Source: Abyssalbus ytuae (GTDB lineage: Bacteria > Bacteroidota > Bacteroidia > Flavobacteriales > Flavobacteriaceae). From it: DNA of 64,000 nucleotides. The position numbers were made by a program, and so were the translations under genes. The notes below the pieces were generated by a model. The model ran no database searches. It was given only the letters and a program-made list of their open reading frames with translations, and had not been told where the DNA came from. Location of the stretch: the NCBI RefSeq assembly GCF_022807975.1, contig NZ_CP094358.1, positions 1,612,001-1,676,000 on the forward strand, in the 5' to 3' direction. Positions 35,540-45,463 of the stretch are shown one piece after another; within the stretch, counting starts at the first letter, position 1; each line of letters opens with the position of its first letter.

Positions 35540-38500
35540 ATGCTGACAACACAATTTAAGAGATTGGACACTATCCTTGGATGGGTAGTTTTTTTAATTG
35601 CATTAATTACGTATTCTTTAACTGTAGAACCAACCGCAAGTTTTTGGGATTGCGGAGAATATATAGCCACATCGGCAAAACTTCAGGTGGGCCATCCTCC
35701 GGGAGCTCCGTTTTTTCAAATTATGGGAGCATTTTTTGCAATGTTTGCTTCCAAACCGGAATCTGTTGCCCTGGTGGTTAACTATATGTCCGTTTTTTCC
35801 GGCGCCTTCACGGTCCTTTTTATGTTTTGGACAATAACCAACCTCACCAAAAAAATTGTGATTAAAAACAGCGAGTTAACTCTTCCAAAAACTATTGCAA
35901 TACTGGGTAGTGGTTTTGTAGGATCTCTTACATATACCTTTTCCGATAGCTTCTGGTTTAATGCCGTTGAGGCTGAGGTGTATGCCATGGCTACCTTATT
36001 AATGGCATTAATGTTTTGGATGGGATTGAAATGGGCAGATGAAATGCATCAGCCACGGGGTAACAGGTGGTTAATTCTTATTTCTCTGGTTATCGGATTG
36101 TCATTCGGGGTACATTTTATGGCTCTGCTAACTATTCCAGCTATAGGAATGATATATTATTTTAACAATTATAAAAATATAACTATAAAATCATTCCTGG
36201 TTGCAAATGTAATATCAATAGCGATCCTTTTATTTATTTTTAAATTATTACTCCCCAATGTATTGAGGTTTTTTGGATACCTGGAAGTGTTTTTTGTAAA
36301 CAGTATTGGCTTACCTTTTAACTCCGGAACCATTATAGCAGCTTTAATTATAATTGCAGCTTTTTATTTTGGATTGAAATACACAAGAGACAAGAACTAT
36401 ATTCTGCTAAATACCATAGTTCTATGTGTAATGTTTGTATTGATAGGCTTTTCTACCTGGATGATGATACCCATAAGGGCAAATGCCGGAACAGTTATAA
36501 ATGAAAACAGCCCTTCCGATGCGCGGCTTTTACTTGCTTATTATAACCTGGAACAGTACCCTGAAACCCACTTGTTTTACGGGCCAATGTATTCTGATGC
36601 CTATGCAGGACAAGATCCTGTAGATCCGTATATGGACGATAAGCCAAAATATGAACGTGATTACAAAACAGGAAAATACACAATTGTCAATGATTATAAA
36701 AATGCCAGGGTAGCTCCCAACGGTAAGCATGTGGGAATATTACCTCGTATGTGGAGCAGTGAACATGCAGAAAATTATATGAAAATAACCGGAGCCCTGG
36801 ATGTAAGCGTAAAGCCCGAATTTTTTGGGGAAACCGAATTAAGAAATACCGTAAGCAGGTTTAAAAGAGATCTCGAAGCGGGGATGATAGACGAAGAAGA
36901 ATATGTAGACTTTATTAAACAATTTAAAGATTATATCGATGTAAAAAAACCAAGCTTCTGGCAAAATATGCGTTATCTTTTTGAATTTCAAATGGGATAT
37001 ATGTACATCCGTTACTTTATGTGGAATTTTGTCGGGCGTCAAAATGATATTCAAGGCAAATACGATAATAACGGAAACTGGATCAGCGGCATAAAATTTA
37101 TTGATGAACTGAGGTTACCTTCACAGGATAATTTGCCTTCTGATGTAAAAAACAACAAAGGCAGAAATACCTATTTTTTCCTTCCTTTAATATTAGGCCT
37201 TATAGGTCTAATATTTTTATTTAAAAGCGACAAACAGAAATTTTGGGTTCTTTTGATTTTATTTCTTTTTACAGGACTTGCCCTGAAAGTTTATTTAAAT
37301 GAAAGACCTTTTGAACCCCGGGAACGTGATTATGCCCTGGTAGGATCTTTTTATGTTTTTGCTATTTGGGTAGGAATGGGTGTTTATGCACTATTTGACG
37401 AATTCAAAAAATTATTAAAGCCAAGAATACTGGCCCCGTTTGTAACAGGAGTATGTTTACTTGCTGTCCCAACAGTAATGGCTTATCAAAACTGGGATGA
37501 TCATAACCGGTCAAACAGATATACTGCCCAATCCATGGCTAAATCATATCTGGATTCTGTTCAGGAAGACGCCGGTGCAATGCTTTTCACCATAGGCGAC
37601 AACGATACTTTTGCGCTTTGGTATGCCCAGGAAATTGAAGGTTACAGAACTGATGTAAGAACCATTAACACAAGCCTTTTTGCCACAGACTGGTATATAG
37701 ACCAAATGAAGCGTAAGGCTTATGAAAGTGACCCAATACCATCTCAACTCACACATGATAAATATGCCTACGGAATACGGGATGCAGTTTATTATCAAGG
37801 GCTTACCGATGAAAGATGGGATATACAAAAATTCATGGATTGGATTGCCAATGATAAAAATACCCTGAAAAACCTCATAAAAAGACAAGGGGGAGATACA
37901 AGTCAGTACCCTGAGAACTATTTAAATATTATTTTTTATCCTACCAACAAAATAAGGGTTCCGGTAAATAAAGAAAATGTTCTCAAAACTGGATTGGTTA
38001 AAGAAAAAGATACTGCTCAAATTGTAGACTATATAGATATTGATTTACCTAAAGGAGCATTGCCAAAAAACCGTATCCTTATGCTGGATCTATTGGCCAA
38101 TAACAATTGGGAACGTCCTATTTATTTTACAGGAGGAAGTTTTGACAATGCAGAATATTTATGGATGAAAGATTATTTACAATTAGATGGCCTGGTATAC
38201 AAGCTTGTACCCATTAAAACCCCTATCAATAAAAGAAATCCTTTTGAAATGGGAAGAATAGACGGAAACCTGATGTATGATGTCGTTATGAAATGGGATT
38301 GGGGAAATGCTGAATCACCAGACATTTATCATGACCCTGAAACCAGAAGAAACAGCATAAATTATAGAGGTAACCTCGCAAGATTGGTTGAAGAACTTCT
38401 GAATGAAGATAAAAAGCAAGAAGCAAAAGAGATCCTTGATCTTGCCATGGAAAAAATGCCCTTTGGCTATTTTGGCTATTATGTGTTTTTAGAACCTTAT

Positions 38501-38899
38501 GTAGATGGTTATTATAAGGTAGATGAAACTGATAAGGCAAGGCAACTATATTATCAACTAGCCAGTAAATACCAGGAAAACCTGGAATATTACAGTCTTT
38601 TAAATTTGCAGGAACAAAGAAATTTTGCCTCAGAGATTATAACGGACATAGAAAGATACCGAAGTCTTATCGATATAATAGTTTTGAATGGTGACAAAGA
38701 TGTTGCACTGGAAGAAGCCCAAAAGTTTAATGATTACCTGGAGCTTTTCCCTCATTTTTACAGAGATGAGCCACCTGCAGAGGACATGTTAGACCTATTG
38801 GATGATCCCGCAGTTAAGGATTCCTTATCATTAGATACAACAAACATTGACGGAACTAATGTAACTATTGAAGAACGAATTATAGATTCTGTAAACTAA
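35540..38899 (+). CDS. GT117/DUF2723 family membrane glycosyltransferase-like protein
   Basis: This encodes 1119 residues. The N-terminal half is a multi-helix membrane domain with the family start LTTQFKRLDTILGW, a conserved acidic motif SFWDCGEYIA near residue 36, and HPPGAPFFQIMGAFF. About eight further helices follow to residue 620, with RPFEPRERDYALVGSFYVFA. The C-terminal half (about 650-1119) is soluble and helical, TPR-like, with a final Asp/Asn-rich tail. The architecture resembles GT-C protein O-mannosyltransferases, and the family is linked to protein O-glycosylation in Bacteroidota; the donor and targets are not established from sequence. It is followed within 10 bp by a small secreted-protein gene. 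Confidence 0.85.
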   Translation: MLTTQFKRLDTILGWVVFLIALITYSLTVEPTASFWDCGEYIATSAKLQVGHPPGAPFFQIMGAFFAMFASKPESVALVVNYMSVFSGAFTVLFMFWTITNLTKKIVIKNSELTLPKTIAILGSGFVGSLTYTFSDSFWFNAVEAEVYAMATLLMALMFWMGLKWADEMHQPRGNRWLILISLVIGLSFGVHFMALLTIPAIGMIYYFNNYKNITIKSFLVANVISIAILLFIFKLLLPNVLRFFGYLEVFFVNSIGLPFNSGTIIAALIIIAAFYFGLKYTRDKNYILLNTIVLCVMFVLIGFSTWMMIPIRANAGTVINENSPSDARLLLAYYNLEQYPETHLFYGPMYSDAYAGQDPVDPYMDDKPKYERDYKTGKYTIVNDYKNARVAPNGKHVGILPRMWSSEHAENYMKITGALDVSVKPEFFGETELRNTVSRFKRDLEAGMIDEEEYVDFIKQFKDYIDVKKPSFWQNMRYLFEFQMGYMYIRYFMWNFVGRQNDIQGKYDNNGNWISGIKFIDELRLPSQDNLPSDVKNNKGRNTYFFLPLILGLIGLIFLFKSDKQKFWVLLILFLFTGLALKVYLNERPFEPRERDYALVGSFYVFAIWVGMGVYALFDEFKKLLKPRILAPFVTGVCLLAVPTVMAYQNWDDHNRSNRYTAQSMAKSYLDSVQEDAGAMLFTIGDNDTFALWYAQEIEGYRTDVRTINTSLFATDWYIDQMKRKAYESDPIPSQLTHDKYAYGIRDAVYYQGLTDERWDIQKFMDWIANDKNTLKNLIKRQGGDTSQYPENYLNIIFYPTNKIRVPVNKENVLKTGLVKEKDTAQIVDYIDIDLPKGALPKNRILMLDLLANNNWERPIYFTGGSFDNAEYLWMKDYLQLDGLVYKLVPIKTPINKRNPFEMGRIDGNLMYDVVMKWDWGNAESPDIYHDPETRRNSINYRGNLARLVEELLNEDKKQEAKEILDLAMEKMPFGYFGYYVFLEPYVDGYYKVDETDKARQLYYQLASKYQENLEYYSLLNLQEQRNFASEIITDIERYRSLIDIIVLNGDKDVALEEAQKFNDYLELFPHFYRDEPPAEDMLDLLDDPAVKDSLSLDTTNIDGTNVTIEERIIDSVN

Positions 38900-38909
38900 A
38901 GACCATGGA

Positions 38910-39521
38910 ATGAAACAAAGTATTTTCATACTGTTTGTTGTAACGTCTTATCATTTGGCTTTATCCCAAATTAATAGTGACGACAGGGTTTATGAAATAC
39001 AACATCTCCTCAAAGAAGGAAAGTATTCTTTTGACGTGCTCTGCACTTCTGTACCCTCTAAAAGTGAGGAAAAAGATAATACAATTATCTACCCCTATTC
39101 AAAAAACATCAAAGTATTAAACAATTCTGAATATGCTGACCCTTTTACACCCACAAAAAACATTCCTGATATTGATGTTAGCCCGGTAAGCATAGCCGAA
39201 TACAGAATAATTCATAATGACACTCTCATTGAATTGAAACCCGACGAACCCGGCCTGCCTTTTATCACTGTTAATCTTAATTCTAACACTATTAAACTTG
39301 AAGGAAAAATATTAAGATTTGCAAATACCATAGATGTAAACAATACTGATAATTCCTTTCAAAGTAAGTGGAAAGGCTATAAATGGAAAAATAACACTGC
39401 TATAGAATGCAAATTCATTGTTGGAAAAATTGAAAGCTCCGGAAAAATTTACTTAGAAATAAAAGGATATTATGACGAATATCCAATTGAAGGTTTTTTT
39501 CATTACCGGTTATTAAGTTAA
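38910..39521 (+). CDS. Secreted protein of unknown function
   Basis: This encodes 203 residues with a signal peptide (1-19, ending HLALSQ). The rest is a beta-rich domain with no Cys pair or catalytic pattern I can name; landmarks are NDTLIELKPDEPGLPFITV and IESSGKIYLEIKGYYDEYPI. It starts 10 bp after the GT117 gene and ends 25 bp before the deacetylase gene, so it is probably co-transcribed with both. It may be a periplasmic or outer-membrane partner of the glycosylation or cell-envelope functions nearby. It is not recognised as a named family. Confidence 0.7.
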   Translation: MKQSIFILFVVTSYHLALSQINSDDRVYEIQHLLKEGKYSFDVLCTSVPSKSEEKDNTIIYPYSKNIKVLNNSEYADPFTPTKNIPDIDVSPVSIAEYRIIHNDTLIELKPDEPGLPFITVNLNSNTIKLEGKILRFANTIDVNNTDNSFQSKWKGYKWKNNTAIECKFIVGKIESSGKIYLEIKGYYDEYPIEGFFHYRLLS

Positions 39522-39546
39522 GCCATAATTAATATAAATCTTTATA

Positions 39547-40176
39547 ATGAAACTCATCCCAAAAACTCCTGGCATAGTAAAATTTATACTCTCCGGGTAT
39601 ATTTGGGATATAAAAACTCATGAAAAGAGTATCTACCTCACTTTTGATGATGGCCCTACTCCATTTATTACTAACTGGGTATTGGATGAGCTTTCAAAAT
39701 ATAACGCAAAAGCCACCTTTTTTTGCATAGGAAAAAATGTAAAAACCCATCCGGAGATATATAAAAGAATTATTGAAGAAGGCCATTCCACCGGAAACCA
39801 TACTTTTGACCACGTAAAGGGATGGAAAACTTCTGTAGAGGAATACATTGAAAACACAAAAAAGACAGCTGAGTTAGTGAATTCCAATCTTTTCCGGCCC
39901 CCATACGGCAAAATTACTATTCCCCAAGGCTGGGCATTAAAAAAACTGGGATATAAAATTATAATGTGGGACGTGGTAGCTGTTGACTGGGATTGTAAGC
40001 TGGATTCGGAAACCACTTATAACAATGTAATAAACTATACAGCACCGGGAAGCATTATTGTTTTTCATGATAGTGTTAAAGCTGAAAAAAATATGAAATA
40101 TGCTTTAACAAAAGTATTAGAATATTTTACAAAAAAAGGTTATACTTTTAAATGTATTCCTGCAAAAGTCCTATAA
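39547..40176 (+). CDS. Polysaccharide deacetylase family protein (NodB homology domain)
   Basis: This encodes 209 residues that hydrolyse acetyl groups from N-acetylated sugars in this family. The NodB motifs are visible: motif 1 TFDDGPTP (Asp-Asp at about 37-38, metal and base), motif 2 HSTGNHTFDH (two metal His), motif 3 RPPYGK, motif 4 WDVVAVDW and motif 5 IIVFHDSVKA with the catalytic His. All catalytic residues look intact. There is no clear signal peptide, so it may be cytoplasmic or membrane-associated. The stop is followed by a 29-bp tail-to-tail overlap with the thioredoxin-like gene on the opposite strand. Confidence 0.88.
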   Translation: MKLIPKTPGIVKFILSGYIWDIKTHEKSIYLTFDDGPTPFITNWVLDELSKYNAKATFFCIGKNVKTHPEIYKRIIEEGHSTGNHTFDHVKGWKTSVEEYIENTKKTAELVNSNLFRPPYGKITIPQGWALKKLGYKIIMWDVVAVDWDCKLDSETTYNNVINYTAPGSIIVFHDSVKAEKNMKYALTKVLEYFTKKGYTFKCIPAKVL

Positions 40177-40444
40177 GAGTATTAGCATCCTGTTCTCCAC
40201 TTTGCCTCCATACCATTTCTCCGTTTTTATAGATCATCAGGGTTGGTAACCCTTTTACCCTTAAAGCTTCAGCCAATTCCTGATTTTTATCAACATCAAT
40301 TTTAATAACCTTGGCTTTATCCCCCATAGCTGCAGCCACATCCCTCAATACAGCATGCATGGCCTTAGCTGCTTCATTCCAATCGGTATAAAAATCTAAC
40401 AATACCGGTATATTTATATCTATTAACTCACCAAATTTTGACAT
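40148..40444 (-). CDS. Thioredoxin-fold protein lacking the CxxC active site
   Basis: This encodes 98 residues with a clear thioredoxin fold: VLLDFYTDW, VIKIDVDKNQELAEALRVKGLPTLMIYKNGEMVWRQSG, with the cis-Pro loop (GLPT) present. Where active thioredoxins have WCGPCK this protein has DWNEAAKAM, with no cysteine anywhere in the active-site loop, so disulfide exchange is impossible. It may act as a redox-inactive binding module. It overlaps the deacetylase gene tail-to-tail. I recognise the fold but not a function. Confidence 0.85.
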   Translation of the reverse strand: MSKFGELIDINIPVLLDFYTDWNEAAKAMHAVLRDVAAAMGDKAKVIKIDVDKNQELAEALRVKGLPTLMIYKNGEMVWRQSGEQDANTLIGLLQEYI

Positions 40445-40497
40445 AAAGGCTGGTTTTTTAACAGTATTTGCAATACAAATGTAATATTTTCTTTGAA

Positions 40498-41733
40498 TTA
40501 TGCAGTTTTTACAGCTTTTTTAAATTCAATTACGGTTATTTCCGGCCAAATACCTACCCTTCCGGGATATGCTAAAAAACCAAAACCCCTGTTTACATTA
40601 ATATACTGACCCTTTTCTTTATATATACCAGCCCAGTATTTATACCTCCATTTTACGGGGCTCCATTTAACCAAACCCGGAATTTCAATGCCAAATTGCA
40701 TACCATGTGTATGTCCGCTCAAGGTAAGATGATAATGATAGTCATCCTCTATAACCTGGTGTTCCCAGTGAGAAGGGTCATGGCTCATAAGAATTTTAAA
40801 ATCATCTTTTTCAATATCAGAAGCTGCTTTCTTTAAATCGCCAGCTTTTTTAAAGCCTCCTGCACCCCAATTTTCCACTCCTACCAGAGCTATTTTCTCT
40901 CCGTCTTTTTCAATATACCTGCTTTCATTTAACAATAAATCAAACCCTAACTGTTGTTGAATTGCTTTCAGTCTATTGAGATTCTTATTTTTTTCTTCAG
41001 CTGAAACCCAGTCTACATAATCGCCATAATCATGATTCCCTAAAATTGAAAACTTCCCATCCCTTGCTTTTAATTTTGAAAAAGTATCAATCCATGGCAA
41101 CATTTCAGTAGCTTTATTGTTAACCATATCTCCTGTAAATAAAATCACATCACTGGCCTGCTCATTAATTAAATCAACCGCATACTCTATTTTACTTTTA
41201 TTGTCAAAACTACCACTATGTATATCTGATATTTGAGTAATTGTATATCCGTCAAAGGCCGCTGGTAAATCATCAAATTCCAATGTATAACGTAAAACCC
41301 TAAAATCATACTTCCCTTTGTACATTCCATACAGAAGCGAAGCAAAAGGTATTGCTGCCACACCCAAGGCTATCTGGCTGATAAATTTTCTTCTTGAGGG
41401 AATTTGAAAAGCTTCTCTGGCACCAAACAATTTATTATAAACGCCTACTCCGAGCCTGTAAACATCTTCTCCTAAAAGAAAAGGAAGTGTGGCCAACTTT
41501 AAGGCAATTAAGGTTAACAAAAATCCAAATGCATAGCTTTTTAAAGGAGTTAGCACTCTTCCTGTATCTGTTGAAGCAACAAACTGAAATATAAAATTAC
41601 CCACTACCAGAACAGAAATCAAAACATGAACATAATATATCCATTTGTTTTTGGTAATTGTTTTTACGGCCTGGAAGGCATAATAATCAATAACTATATA
41701 TATTAACAGAAAAATAATCCAACGAGTCATCAC
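40498..41733 (-). CDS. Membrane-anchored metallophosphoesterase
   Basis: This encodes 411 residues. About four N-terminal helices span residues 4-150 (the last near RRKFISQIALGVAAIPFASLL). They are followed by a calcineurin-like phosphoesterase domain (about 160-405) with the metal-binding set DIHSGS, GDMVNN, GNHDYGDY, SHDPSHW and GHTHGMQFG. The domain faces the periplasm or cytoplasm depending on the helix count. Related proteins act on UDP-diacylglucosamine, cyclic nucleotides or phosphodiesters; the substrate is not identifiable here. It lies 51 bp from the cutC gene on the same strand. Confidence 0.88.
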   Translation of the reverse strand: MMTRWIIFLLIYIVIDYYAFQAVKTITKNKWIYYVHVLISVLVVGNFIFQFVASTDTGRVLTPLKSYAFGFLLTLIALKLATLPFLLGEDVYRLGVGVYNKLFGAREAFQIPSRRKFISQIALGVAAIPFASLLYGMYKGKYDFRVLRYTLEFDDLPAAFDGYTITQISDIHSGSFDNKSKIEYAVDLINEQASDVILFTGDMVNNKATEMLPWIDTFSKLKARDGKFSILGNHDYGDYVDWVSAEEKNKNLNRLKAIQQQLGFDLLLNESRYIEKDGEKIALVGVENWGAGGFKKAGDLKKAASDIEKDDFKILMSHDPSHWEHQVIEDDYHYHLTLSGHTHGMQFGIEIPGLVKWSPVKWRYKYWAGIYKEKGQYINVNRGFGFLAYPGRVGIWPEITVIEFKKAVKTA

Positions 41734-41783
41734 TTTCTAATTTAACGCAAAATTACAGTATTGACAATCAACCTTGTAATTTT

Positions 41784-42515
41784 TTATATAAGTTTAACTT
41801 TACTTATGGTTCTTCTTAAAATATCAACGTCCGAAACAGGAGTACTATTATCTGAAATAAGGTGAAAGCTATTCATGGAAAACCTGGAAGCTGCTATATT
41901 TTTTTCTTTTATAACAGAGGCTGAAAAGTGGAGCTCATTAAAACCATTCTTCTTAAAAATTTCAATATTCCCTTCATTTACACCACTACCTGGCATTATA
42001 CTTATTATATCTTTTCCTTTTTTTTTGAGTTCTTTTAATAACCCCATGCCATTTACTGCCTTTTTATGCTGACCGGAAGTTAATATTCTTTTACATCCTG
42101 TTTGCATTAATTGTTCCAAACCGTACAGAGCATCAGGTATAAGATCAAAAGCACGATTAAAAGTAAAATCCATTCCCTTACCGGCATCTATCAGCATTTT
42201 AGTTTTATCAATATCTATTTCATAATTATCTTTTAGAATTCCCGATACAATTCCGGCCACCCCCATTGCCTTACATTTTTCAATATCTTTCATCATTATT
42301 TCAAGTTCCGCTTCACCATACACAAAATCACCGCTGCGTGGGCGGATGAGTACATAAACCGGAATATTTAATTTTTCCAGGACCATATCCAGCAACCCAA
42401 AGGAAGGGGTAACACCTCCCACTCCCAGTTCGGCACAAAGCTCAATCCTGTTGGCTCCTGCCTCTTCCGCATTTTTTGCCGATTCAAAACCATTACAACA
42501 AATTTCTATAATCAT
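41784..42515 (-). CDS. cutC: CutC family protein (copper homeostasis annotation)
   Basis: This encodes 243 residues from the ATG at 42513-42515; the adjacent TTG is an unlikely start. It has a TIM-barrel fold of the CutC family with the conserved start MIIEICCNGFESAKNAEEAGANRIELCAELGVGGVTPSFG, split here by short breaks. Later segments are VYVLIRPRSGDFVYGEAEL, GIVSGILK, FNRAFDLI, KRILTSGQ and SIMPGSGVN. The literature attributes copper handling to it, but the biochemistry remains unclear. It is a stand-alone gene followed by the phosphoesterase gene. Confidence 0.9.
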   Translation of the reverse strand: MIIEICCNGFESAKNAEEAGANRIELCAELGVGGVTPSFGLLDMVLEKLNIPVYVLIRPRSGDFVYGEAELEIMMKDIEKCKAMGVAGIVSGILKDNYEIDIDKTKMLIDAGKGMDFTFNRAFDLIPDALYGLEQLMQTGCKRILTSGQHKKAVNGMGLLKELKKKGKDIISIMPGSGVNEGNIEIFKKNGFNELHFSASVIKEKNIAASRFSMNSFHLISDNSTPVSDVDILRRTISKVKLI

Positions 42516-42631
42516 CAAACATGTTTTAAAATCATAGGTTTATAAAATTACTTTAAAACATTGAGCTTGTCTAAATAATCTTTGTAGTTTTATAAACTGT
42601 ACATTATTATAATTCTGTTTAAAAATTACTC

Positions 42632-45463
42632 ATGTCTGAACAAAAACGCCTTTTTTTACTTGATGCCTATGCCCTCATTTTTCGTGGTTATTACGCTTTT
42701 ATAAAAAATCCGCGCATTAATTCCAAAGGATTAAACACCTCGGCAATTATGGGTTTTATGAATTCATTGCTGGATGTTATTAAAAGAGAAAAACCAGATC
42801 ATCTGGCAGTGGCTTTTGACAAAGGCGGGTCGGTAGACCGTGTTGAAATGTTTGCTGAGTATAAAGCAAACAGGGACGAAACCCCTGAAGCAATAAAAAT
42901 TGCCATACCTTATATATGTGATATACTGGAAGCCATGCATATACCGGTTATTGTAAAAGAAGGCTATGAAGCTGACGATATAATAGGAACCCTGGCCAAA
43001 CAAGCAGAAAAACAAGGTTACAGAACTTATATGGTAACCCCTGATAAAGATTTTGCCCAATTAGTTTCCGAGAATATTTTTATGTACAAACCCCCACGCA
43101 GCGGAAACGGCGTTGAAATATGGGGCATACCGGAAGTTTTGAAAAATTTTGAAATAGAAAGACCCGAACAGGTTATTGATTTTCTGGGAATGAAAGGAGA
43201 TGCCATAGACAACATACCCGGCTTGCCCGGTATTGGCGATAAAACCGCAAAAAAGCTTATTAAAGAATTTGGAAGTATGGAAAATCTCCTTGCCAATACC
43301 GATAAGCTTAAAGGCAAAATGAAAGAGAATGTAGAGGCTAATGCAGATCAGGGATTACTCTCAAAAAAACTGGCAAGAATAATGACTGATGTCCCTGTTG
43401 AATTTCATGAAGAAAACTTTGAATTAAGCATTCCCGACTTTGAAAAAGTAAAAGAAATTTTTAAAGAACTTGAATTCCGGAGAATTCTGGAAAACTTTTT
43501 AAAGACTTTTAATCAAAGCATAAATGATAATATTCCGGGAACAAATGCAGATACCCAAAAAAAACAAACTTCCGGGAATGTTCAGTTTGATTTATTTAAT
43601 CTCCCCGGATCCGGAACTGTTACCCCCGGAGAAAATGAAGTTAACGGGTACCAAACCATTGCCAACACCCCGCACTCTTATCAATATGTAAATACCGTAT
43701 TGGGGCGGAAGTTATTACTTGAAAAACTTTTAAAACAAAAAAGCGTGTGTTTTGACACCGAAACCACCAGCTTAAAATCGCTGGAAGCCGAATTAGTGGG
43801 TTGTGCTTTTTCATGGGAAGATGGTAAAGGATACTACGTTACATTTCCTGAAGACCAGGCAGAAACCCAAAAAATAATTGAAGAATTCAAACCTTTCTTT
43901 GAAAAGAAAAACATTCAAAAAATAGGACAAAATTTAAAATACGATATAAAAGTATTGTCCAATTACAACATAGAGGTAAGCGAACCTTTTTTTGATACCA
44001 TGATTGCACATTATCTTATAAATCCGGATATGAGGCACAATATGGACATCCTGGCAGAAACCTACCTTAATTACCAACCCGTTTCAATTACTGAACTGAT
44101 TGGAAAAAAAGGGAAAAATCAACTTTCAATGCGTACGGTAGAGCTTGAAAAACAAACCGAATATGCGGTGGAAGATGCAGACATCACCCTTCAGCTTAAA
44201 GAACATTTTGAAAAAGAATTAAAAAGCGGCAATGTAACAAAACTTTTTAATGAGGTTGAAGTGCCCCTGGTGAGGGTACTTGCCGATATGGAAATTGAGG
44301 GGATAAATATTGATACAAATTATTTAAAAGAACTTTCTGAAAAACTCTCCGAAGATATTAACAGGCTCGAAAAAGGAATTTACCAGCAGGCCGGAGAAGA
44401 GTTTAACCTCGCTTCACCCAAGCAACTGGGACCCATTCTTTTTGATAAATTAAAACTTGTAGATAAACCAAAAAAAACCAAAACAGGACAATATTCCACA
44501 GCAGAAGATGTGCTGTCATATCTGGCAAAGGATCATCAAATAGTAGCGGATATTTTAGAATGGCGGTCCTACAATAAATTAAAAAGCACCTATGTTGACG
44601 CCCTACCAAATGAAATAAACCCCCACACCAGGAGAGTTCACACTATCTATAATCAGGCAGTAGCAGCTACGGGGAGATTGAGCTCTAACAATCCTAACCT
44701 TCAAAATATTCCTATCAGGACCCAAAGAGGGAGAGAGGTTAGAAAAGCTTTTATACCTCGTAATGATGAATATATTTTAATGTCTGCTGATTATTCTCAA
44801 ATAGAACTAAGGCTTATTGCTGCACTAAGCGGAGACGAAGTAATGATTAACTCCTTTTTAAAAGGAGAAGATATCCATGCATCTACGGCTGCAAAGGTGT
44901 TTAACGTTCCGCTAGACCAGGTAACAAGAGAACAAAGAAGCAATGCAAAAACCGTCAATTTCGGGATTATTTACGGTGTCTCTGCCTTTGGCTTAAGTAA
45001 CCAAACCAATTTAACCCGGAGTGAGGCCAAAGAACTAATTGACACTTATTATAAAACCTATCCTACCCTTAAAGATTATATCTCAAAGCAAATAGACTTT
45101 GCCCGGGAACACGGGTATGTTGAAACCATTTTAGAAAGAAGACGTTACCTGAAAGATATAAACTCCAGAAATGCAGTAGTAAGAGGTGCCGCCGAACGTA
45201 ATGCCGTTAATGCTCCCTTACAGGGCAGTGCTGCGGACATTATAAAAATAGCCATGATAAACATTCATAAAAAACTAAAAGAAGGAAATTATAAATCTAA
45301 AATGCTGCTACAGGTGCACGACGAACTGGTGTTTGATATACACAAAGAAGAACTGGAGACCTTAAAACCAATTATAAAATCTGAAATGGAAAACGCCTAT
45401 AAATTAAAAGTTCCTTTAGAAGTTGAAGTAGGGACAGGACAAAACTGGCTGGAGGCTCATTGA
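42632..45463 (+). CDS. polA: DNA polymerase I
   Basis: This encodes 943 residues, the usual size. A 5'-3' exonuclease domain (about 1-290) has the YALIFRGYYAF start and DKDFAQL. A 3'-5' exonuclease domain (about 350-545) has DTETTSL, NLKYDIKVL and EDADITLQL, so the proofreading residues are intact. The polymerase domain (about 560-943) has ADYSQIELRLIAALSGDE (motif A), RSNAKTVNFGIIYGVSAFGL (motif B, with the Tyr-Gly hinge) and VHDELVFDI (motif C). It functions in gap filling and repair. It is monocistronic; the terminator-like hairpin near 45807 is the first downstream. Confidence 0.97.
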   Translation: MSEQKRLFLLDAYALIFRGYYAFIKNPRINSKGLNTSAIMGFMNSLLDVIKREKPDHLAVAFDKGGSVDRVEMFAEYKANRDETPEAIKIAIPYICDILEAMHIPVIVKEGYEADDIIGTLAKQAEKQGYRTYMVTPDKDFAQLVSENIFMYKPPRSGNGVEIWGIPEVLKNFEIERPEQVIDFLGMKGDAIDNIPGLPGIGDKTAKKLIKEFGSMENLLANTDKLKGKMKENVEANADQGLLSKKLARIMTDVPVEFHEENFELSIPDFEKVKEIFKELEFRRILENFLKTFNQSINDNIPGTNADTQKKQTSGNVQFDLFNLPGSGTVTPGENEVNGYQTIANTPHSYQYVNTVLGRKLLLEKLLKQKSVCFDTETTSLKSLEAELVGCAFSWEDGKGYYVTFPEDQAETQKIIEEFKPFFEKKNIQKIGQNLKYDIKVLSNYNIEVSEPFFDTMIAHYLINPDMRHNMDILAETYLNYQPVSITELIGKKGKNQLSMRTVELEKQTEYAVEDADITLQLKEHFEKELKSGNVTKLFNEVEVPLVRVLADMEIEGINIDTNYLKELSEKLSEDINRLEKGIYQQAGEEFNLASPKQLGPILFDKLKLVDKPKKTKTGQYSTAEDVLSYLAKDHQIVADILEWRSYNKLKSTYVDALPNEINPHTRRVHTIYNQAVAATGRLSSNNPNLQNIPIRTQRGREVRKAFIPRNDEYILMSADYSQIELRLIAALSGDEVMINSFLKGEDIHASTAAKVFNVPLDQVTREQRSNAKTVNFGIIYGVSAFGLSNQTNLTRSEAKELIDTYYKTYPTLKDYISKQIDFAREHGYVETILERRRYLKDINSRNAVVRGAAERNAVNAPLQGSAADIIKIAMINIHKKLKEGNYKSKMLLQVHDELVFDIHKEELETLKPIIKSEMENAYKLKVPLEVEVGTGQNWLEAH

